From Triops longicaudatus (Eukaryota > Arthropoda > Branchiopoda > Notostraca > Triopsidae), in assembly GCA_022885665.1 (NCBI GenBank), contig JAGQDJ010000633.1, forward strand, positions 1,488,001 through 1,552,000: a DNA stretch of 64,000 bases, written 5' to 3'. How positions within the stretch are numbered: the stretch's first letter is position 1; each line of letters begins with the position of its first letter. Below the pieces are notes generated by a model, which saw nothing but the letters and a program-made list of their open reading frames with translations, was not told the DNA's origin and did no database searches. The translations under genes were made by a program, and so were the position numbers. Below, piece by piece: positions 57,166 to 64,000 of this stretch.

Positions 57166-59071
57166 TTACTCGCTCATTTGCAACACACCAGCACCCATCC
57201 CGTAGCCGTAACCTTTTGGTCCGAAGTTTTTCCCGTAGCACGCTAAGAAAAAAGTTCAACAAAAGTTACACAGCTATATGATGTAAACGTATATAAGTCA
57301 ACCTTTGCAGTAAATTTCGCCCTCTCGTTCAGTCAGAGTGGTTGATTCCAAACGTTTACCACATGCCCCACACGTGAAGCAAGTCGTTTTATGCCAAGCT
57401 GCACCACCGCCCATCATCTTTTCAGCCATATAGACGGCTTTGCCTATAAGTGCAACGTTAATATAATTTCGAAGGTCTAACAACTTGTAAGGGTTTTACC
57501 GCATCGTGGACAAATATCAGCTCCACCGAACTTTTTAATCGGAGCACCCGTTCCGGATGGTTTTCTGGGCGCAGGCCCTCCTACCAAAGGAGCCACGTGA
57601 GCCTGGGCAGTTTGAGGAATGTTTGATGTCGGAGGACCATTCTATTACGGAAAAGAAATGAGCATTAATGTAAGTCTAATTCGTAATAAACAGACAAAGA
57701 CATAAGTGTTTATGACGGGGAACCCCAATGAGTCTAATTCTGGATCCTCACATTCTTACGCTTCTATTGACGTTACAGAGTCTCCTGTCTACTTAATGCG
57801 ACGCCACGACAAAGTTTCACAAATAGCTCAGCATAGCAACAATCTCTCAGCTATTACATCTTTCGCAGTCTACGAGTTTTATCTGTTTGTAAATTATCTT
57901 TAGCTGAATAGTTCTACGTAACTGTATTTCAATTTCCTATAAAAAGCTACGAAATACAACGGCAATACAGTAGCTTCTCGTTATAAGAAACCCTTTTATA
58001 ACAAACAACTGAATATAATGGGCGGCTTTTACGCGAGTTACACAAATTTAGAGCAAGGCATCTGATCCAAAGAACTTCTTATACACCGTACAGTTTTACT
58101 GATACTGGGAGGTTCGTTATAACGAGATTCTATTACAATTTCGCTAAAAACATATAAACAGAACTAGTTTAATTTATACCAGTATTGGGGAAAACTGAAG
58201 CAATATTATTGTAAAAATAATTTATAAAATTAAGTTAATAAGTGTAATGAAAAGGACAAAAGGAAAAATACTTCATCCTAAAATTTAAATATTATGGCAT
58301 TATTTCATTAAAAATAATATTTCATAGCAGTAATTACAAAACACTTATAATACCTTAAGACAGTAAGAATTGTTACACTATAATGGTTACCCAATTCGCT
58401 GCTGAAAACCAATACGCTGCATTGAAACTTTGTAAGACATAGTCAACAGAAACTGAAAAGCCCTTCCATAAACTCATGTAAAGTTGTATACTATTATTTT
58501 TCAAAGATCTAAAAAAGGCATTTCGCGTGGCTTCGATGCCGCGTTAGTAAAAATGTCGCGCCGTTTCTTTTAAACAGCGGTGATTTCACGCTCACTGGAC
58601 GGGACTTAACACTATTAATTAAGGATCATAATACCAAGATTTAGATCTCTGTGGTTTTCCCCTCTTTAACTCTTATTCTCATGAAAGGACACGAATTGCT
58701 TGCCTTGTATCCTGTGCCGTCATCCATGCTCAGAACGCCGGCGCCACCACCGTAACCTAAAGCAAGTTAAATTACAACTAATTGTCTTTCTTTGTTTGCT
58801 GGCTTACAAGCGACTTACCGTATCCTTTCGGTCCGAACAGTCTCCCATAGCAAGATTTGCAATATAGCTCTTCTTCATGCTCAGTGGCATTGGTGCTGTC
58901 AAGCGTCTTCTTGCAATTGGCTAGTGAATACATCTTTTGTAACGACAGAACTTTGAACAATTATTTGTACATACCGCACGCAAAGCAGCTTTTATGCCAT
59001 GACTTATTCAAGGCAATCTTTTCTTCGGCAAAGTACACATTTTTCTTACAACGGGGGCAAATTCCGGGCAT
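57166..59071 (-). CDS. CSRP: Cysteine- and glycine-rich / muscle LIM protein, two LIM domains
   Basis: Actin- and Z-disc-associated LIM adaptor of muscle and nucleus (CSRP/Mlp family). Six exons close in frame to 203 aa: 59071-58975, 58920-58819, 58756-58704, 57641-57500, 57443-57303, 57242-57166. LIM1: CPRCKKNVYFAEEKIALNKS, WHKSCFACANCKKTLDST, ELYCKSCYGRLFGPKGYG. A Gly-rich repeat and a Pro/Ala linker follow (YGGGAGVLSMDDG). LIM2: ICPRCGKAVYMAEKMMGGG, WHKTTCFTCGACGKRLEST, IYCKACYGKNFGPKGYG, then a second Gly-rich repeat ending VLQMSE. Length and domain plan match vertebrate CSRP1-3 (about 193 aa) more than the single-LIM Mlp60A. Intron 3 appears to start with GC (TACAAG|GCAAGC). Intron 3 also contains a MITE (57968-58135). 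Confidence 0.95.
57968..58135. mobile_element. Pogo/Tigger-like MITE in CSRP intron 3
   Basis: Left end CAGTAGCTTCTCGTTATAAG follows a TA at 57966-57967; the right end read in reverse, TAGAATCTCGTTATAACGAA, matches it over about 25 bp with a few changes. About 170 bp, AT-rich, no coding capacity. The TA target and CTCGTTATAACGAA ends fit Tc1/mariner-pogo elements. The outermost right bases have decayed, so the exact boundary is uncertain. The right end is nearly identical to the solo end at 38118-38145. Confidence 0.6.
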
Positions 59072-62000
59072 TTTGAAACCGTTTCTGGCCGTTTACAAGC
59101 GACTGGCAATGCGCAAACTTGAACCACTTCAAAACTAAACCAGGTTAAGGACCAAATTAGTAAATGGAATGCAAACTGCCAACGAATAACTACCAATGCA
59201 TGGTAAACTAAAACTACTTGTAAAAATAGAAAAAGGTTAACGATAAAATAACACCCGTAAATCGAAATTTTTTCGCTTTTTACATACTATAACTTTAGTG
59301 AAAAACGCGTGCAATATACCGAATGCTAATTCAAGGACAAAACCCAAATTTGTCAGATTACGTTTCTCACAAACTTCCGGGACTCACAAGTGTATAAGAC
59401 AATTAAGGAGCGAATCTTGCGGCTAACGCAGAAATACAGAACAGCTCCACTTCAGTCATAAAATGAAAAGAGAGGTCAGTCTCGCGTTCCGCTAGTACAA
59501 ACCTTCAATAAGAGCTGTTGGGGCGTTCCGCTTCTATTACACTCACAGCGGAAAACACCAACCAATTAAAACGTTGCATAACTCCTTAGAACGTGGTTTC
59601 TTGTTAGCAGTCCGAACAGTCTTACACTTGGAATAAAGCTGCCCTTGCCAAACAAAGTAAGCTGAGATCTCTCAAAAGAAAAAGGGTGTGTTTAAAAGGC
59701 TAGGGTAGATGTATGGGTCTTTGAGTGCTGACGTCACGTATTCAAAGCAGATTTTACGGAGTGCTATTAAATTTAACGGAACCTGTTTGTCTGAACGAGC
59801 TGCACGCAATGTGAAACTCGACTCTCAAGAACTGAGCGTGTTTCGCGATAGAACAGACGCCACATTTTAGGTCATTTATATAACATCGTGCTTCGCACGA
59901 ATTTTCGGGATTTAAGTAGAAGCGGTTGCGACCAGTTTAAAGGGTGTGATCTACGACCGCGCCTTCCACAATACTTGCTTGATGGCATTTACAGTTCTCT
60001 TTTTCTCACTTCTCTGCAAGAACCGTTGACACGGATGTCATAAAGTATTCCACCCAAAATGTAATTTCCTGTATTACACGACGTATACAACTTTTCGCGG
60101 ACCATTTCCCTGTGAAAAAAGCTTGTATATTCACACATTATGATATTCTATGGTCATTGTTGTACTGATAAACGGTACCAGACGATATCATAACGATTCC
60201 ACGTTTCTACAATTGAAACTTTTTAATAACATAATGACCAAACTGTAAACTATGTTAGCGCACTAGTTCATTTGCCACTTGAAAATGTAAATAAGAACTT
60301 AACTAGTCTTCAATATTTTACGAGTGAAAACTACATGAAAGAAATCACTAGTACTTACTCTACAAAGCTGCCAAGGAAACCGCTTTAACTTGAAACATCA
60401 ACAAGTGTCTTGTTTATTCCTAGCGTGCTGGCTAGTTTTACGTCACAGTTTCTATGCTATGTATATTCCGTATAGAGAATGAAGGGGCGGTTCTGGCTCC
60501 CAAAATTTTCCGACAGCACAAGCAGTAACAAATGTTACTACTAGATGACAGGAAAAGCGCAAGAGAAAAATATTCTTGGCTCTCAAAGGATTTTTTCGCG
60601 AAATTAATGCCATTTAAAAAATCTTTACAAGTGTTGTCACATGTTGGCGAAAAGTTTTCCAGAAAGATACACGTTCATCATTTTCAAATTACACTTCAAG
60701 GTAAGATGCTTCTTCAATCAAGTGCAAAGAATTCTTGTCCGTTTTTGAGGTTTTCCGTTTCGAACTTTTTCTGAACAGCTGGTAAGAATAACTGAATTTT
60801 TTTCATTCGTACCAATGGTTCCTTACCAATACGCAGCGTGTAATGTGATTTCTTAAATTTTTATAAGGAATATTTCGAGTGGTGATAAGTTCATTTCTTT
60901 TCTTCAGGAGAAGTTCATGCTGTCGCTTTTTAAATAGTTTAAGAATATGAATATCAGGAAAATAGTTTATGAATATCAGGAAAAGGTCTATTCTAGCTAG
61001 GATAATATCTTCTGTCAGACAGGACAAATAAGGGCTGCAATAAGAGAATAAGCGCGTTAGGTGACGTGATGTAACCGTTTAGTCACGTACATTGCCTTCT
61101 TACTTTTCTATCTATAAATATGGACTCGATCCTTTTTCGAACTCGAGACCTAATTTTTGTTATTAAGGAAAATATTTGAAGCTTTAATTCCGTAATTAAA
61201 AAGACTTTTGAAATAACGAAGCTTTAAGCGTCCGTGCCCCATCTCGACACCCAATTTTTACATATAGAGAGGCAGCATTCAGCTTATATTTCTTTGTGTA
61301 GAAACATTAGAATCCTTTTCCAATTTTCCTGCGTCCTCACCTGAAGTCATCATAATATTATCATTATTGTTACATCCCTTCCGTTTTTCTTACTGTACAT
61401 CTCGAGTGATTTTTGTAAGAACCAGAATCTATGTCGTGTTAGCTTTAATTTTTGCTAGAAATACTCTCTCCTTTGTTTAACAAATTTGCTTTAACTTTAG
61501 AATTGAAATTCGACGTTCCTGAACGAAAGAACTGTTACTTGTAACAAGGTCCCCTGTCCACTGATGCAGGATTTAATTTTACATAGATTTTAGTAATTCA
61601 GTAATTCTGTATATTTTGTCTCATGCGCAAAGAGTAATACATTAGCCGACCATGTGTAATTTTTACAGGCTTGATTTCTAGCTTCTGCAAAGGGGCTCAG
61701 CGCAAAATTTTTCATTCGAACCGCTGATTCTAAGTATTCCAACTCCTTGGTCTAGGTACGGGGAAGCTGTCGATAAGATTTTTTTTTTTAATATTCGCGA
61801 GAATCTGGTAACGCAATTTTTTGACGCAGTTTATAATTCCAGTTTTAAACTTTACGCTCAGTGTGGTCTCGTCATGCAAGCCCATTTTCTGTATTTACAT
61901 CCAACATGAGCATTTGCTCTTTATTGGGATGTGTTCTAGTTACGTGCATATTTTTAGCACATGTTTAATTTGAAACTTATCACATGTATTCAATCCCTTT

Positions 62001-64000
62001 TTATAGGCTCAGTAACATGGAAAATTCCTAAACATTAACTTTTATAAAACAGTTCAGTGTATAAGCAGAAAGCCTTCGTGGTAAAGTAACATCAAGATAT
62101 ATTTACTAAATACAATGAAGCATTTCTTTTGAAACTGTGTGGTGAATGTGCAATAATTCATACAGTGTTTTACATTTTTCGGTATTTGAAAAAGGGCAAA
62201 TTCAGCCAAAAATTCCACTAGATCTTTTGTAGTATGAGAAAATAGCGTGGGATACGTATCTTTACTGTGAAGTTTTTCCTTGATTTTGCAAGTAGTGCCT
62301 ATTTAATTTAATTGTTTGTATCGTTAAGTTTTGGCTGAATTTCCTACAGTTCGTTTCTTATAATAAATTGTTTATAAGAAAGTGTTTACAGTTTTGTCTT
62401 TATTTACGAATTTAATGTTGTAGAAAAAGAAAGTTCTATTATAACGACATCGAAAAACTTTAAAATAGTTTAAAACTTTAAAAGTTTTGCGCTTTTCACT
62501 AAAATGCTGGACCGCTTTTGCAATAGAAAAATTTTTAATACATTCAAGAAAAGGATTCCTAATTGTAAACGATGTCAATAGGCATTATTTCCAAGTGGAC
62601 AAGTTGAAAAGTTAAGCAAGGAAGAGCTGGAACTCCAGAATTTCTGGATAGTTTTCTTTTTCCAATTAAACATCTGCACTTGTAAGGGTGAATGCATTTT
62701 TGGCAGCCAACTGTTGACGGTGTCGTAAACTGCTGCGGTCTTTGTACTGTGAAAAAGTTATTGGATGTTGTAATCTTGACACTCATTGGGAAGAAGGGTG
62801 GGGACTTGGGGGTAGCTTAAAAAAGAATCCGATTGTATAGCTGTCCATTGAAATTCATTCCAGCATAGCAAGGTTGTCCAAGAGAAAAGCCTGACGTGCA
62901 GTTTGTTGAAATTGGAGGAAACATCTTCAAATCTATTGACTAGAGGTTATTTCCCCCATTCTGAAAGCATACGGAGCATCACTAAGGAAGTCCTAAGGAA
63001 AAGAAGCTTAAAAGGAAGAAGACGATTTGCGTCGTGCCTAATAGGATTAAAGCTGGTGACGTTGATCTATTCTTCGGCTCAGCGGAACCTAAAGCCCTTT
63101 TACCCAACGATTGTCACTCAGACCTCAACGGAGCATCAGTTCACCATCCCGTCAACTATTGTGAACCGAACCACGGCGTGCACATTGTCTCAGAAATTAA
63201 TTCGGTTGTCGTGTTCATATTTGCACCTATGTCTTACCTTGTCATAACAAAAACTTAATTGAACACTACATTTTACATGCTTTTTACTATAATCTTATTT
63301 TTAAGTAATTAATTAGCAAAAAGACTCTTAAAAACGAGGACTCACAAGTAGGCCTGTTTACAAAAAATGCGACTGTCTAAAGAGCTAAGCTATATGCATG
63401 GGTACTTTTATGTCTCGGCTCGTTTTTCTCCAATCTCTTGGTTGCGTGACATTTCATTAGTGAACCTTACCGTTTGGTTAAAGTTTAATTAGTTCCTTCC
63501 AACACCCCGGTTGAGTTACGACTTTGTGATACCCCTATCTTTTTTCTTTTCCCTTTTTTGTAATTCTACTGAAGTCGTAACAGCGTTTTTCGTGGGAAGC
63601 CCTTCTTAACGTTTTGCTCGATGAACATACCCTCCTGAGTCTTTTTCGGAATCCCTAAGCTTGCCACCAGGTTGCGAAGCAGTGTCGTTCACTAACTTGC
63701 CGAACCCTTGACAGCACAGTCCTGCACTTACGCGCTTGTGGTGAACGAAACAACGCCGTAAGAAATTCCGCGACCTTTTTTTTATATTGTCAAAGGTAAA
63801 TTTTGTGAAGTTTTCAGTAGCCCAAGCAGCACTTGAGTTCCATTTGTTCCATCCCACCTTCGTAAATTGAGGGAGTCCATTCGAGTGTGCGAACTTCCAT
63901 GGTTGCTCGGCCAATTGCATTTGACGGGAGTTGTGATACAGAACCATTGTTCGTAAAGCTTTTGCAATGTGTAAGCTCACGATCTTTCCGTCCGGGTCCT
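59072..64000. other. CSRP upstream region and right-hand intergenic DNA
   Basis: Contains the CSRP promoter/leader on the left. No supported gene to the window edge; sequence is AT-rich. ORFs at 62903-63258 (plus) and 63606-63980 (minus, 124 codons) have no recognised domain and could be parts of exons or decayed elements. Confidence 0.5.
59729..59736. promoter_or_regulatory. Perfect CRE palindrome upstream of CSRP
   Basis: TGACGTCA, 658 nt upstream of the CSRP start codon. Motif match only. Confidence 0.3.

Noticed and set aside
61120..61160. Sequence resembling a tRNA T-arm (ttcgaactcgagacc)
   Set aside because: No cloverleaf could be built around it, with no matching acceptor stem or anticodon arm.
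63606..63980. 124-codon minus-strand ORF near the right edge
   Set aside because: No recognised domain and no gene context; could be an exon of a gene beyond the window but nothing here shows it.

Overview
The window is a piece of arthropod nuclear genome, most likely pancrustacean. The evidence is a Lola gene with a BTB exon and a bank of alternative C2HC/C2H2 zinc-finger 3' exons, two BTB-Pipsqueak (BTB-psq) genes, Dbx, a two-LIM muscle LIM/CSRP gene, and GT-AG introns that are often only 50-150 nt. I cannot name the species. Every gene I can support lies on the minus strand, so transcription runs from high to low coordinates. Exon boundaries were read by eye from splice sites and reading-frame phase; for the multi-exon genes the phases close exactly except where noted.

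Layout from left to right. 1-1885: 5' part of a Nedd4 E3 ubiquitin ligase (C2, first WW), running off the left edge. 3382-6818: a complete 14-exon bifunctional peptidylglycine alpha-amidating monooxygenase (PHM + PAL + membrane anchor, about 903 aa). 7825-18010: lola, with two BTB/linker exons, a 17-codon cassette exon and nine alternative zinc-finger terminal exons. 20242-21834: UFM1 in four exons. Inside UFM1 intron 2, on the same strand, sits an intronless 353-codon ORF that I read as a divergent FANCF (Fanconi core complex) homologue. 22228-22400: a 173-bp hAT-type MITE with an 8-bp target duplication. 23543-26031 and 34757-39468: two BTB-psq paralogues with matching exon phases. 45409-53631: Dbx homeobox gene in three coding exons with a 5.5-kb intron splitting the homeodomain. 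57166-59071: CSRP/muscle LIM protein in six exons, with a pogo/Tigger-like MITE in one intron.

The centre of the window (lola plus two BTB-psq genes) is a cluster of BTB transcription factors. Their large intervening spaces (26-34.7 kb, 39.5-45.4 kb) hold no convincing genes but contain a 294-codon ORF, long G runs, a 53-nt pure pyrimidine tract and many AGGCCT palindromes. From 59.1 kb to the right edge I see no gene. I saw no tRNA, rRNA, CRISPR or intact transposase.

The strongest candidates for something undescribed are: the FANCF-like gene nested in UFM1 with no polyadenylation signal of its own before the next UFM1 exon; the lola terminal exon at 14842-15121 whose obvious acceptor is in the wrong phase; and the paired loss of two cysteines in the PHM domain of PAM.
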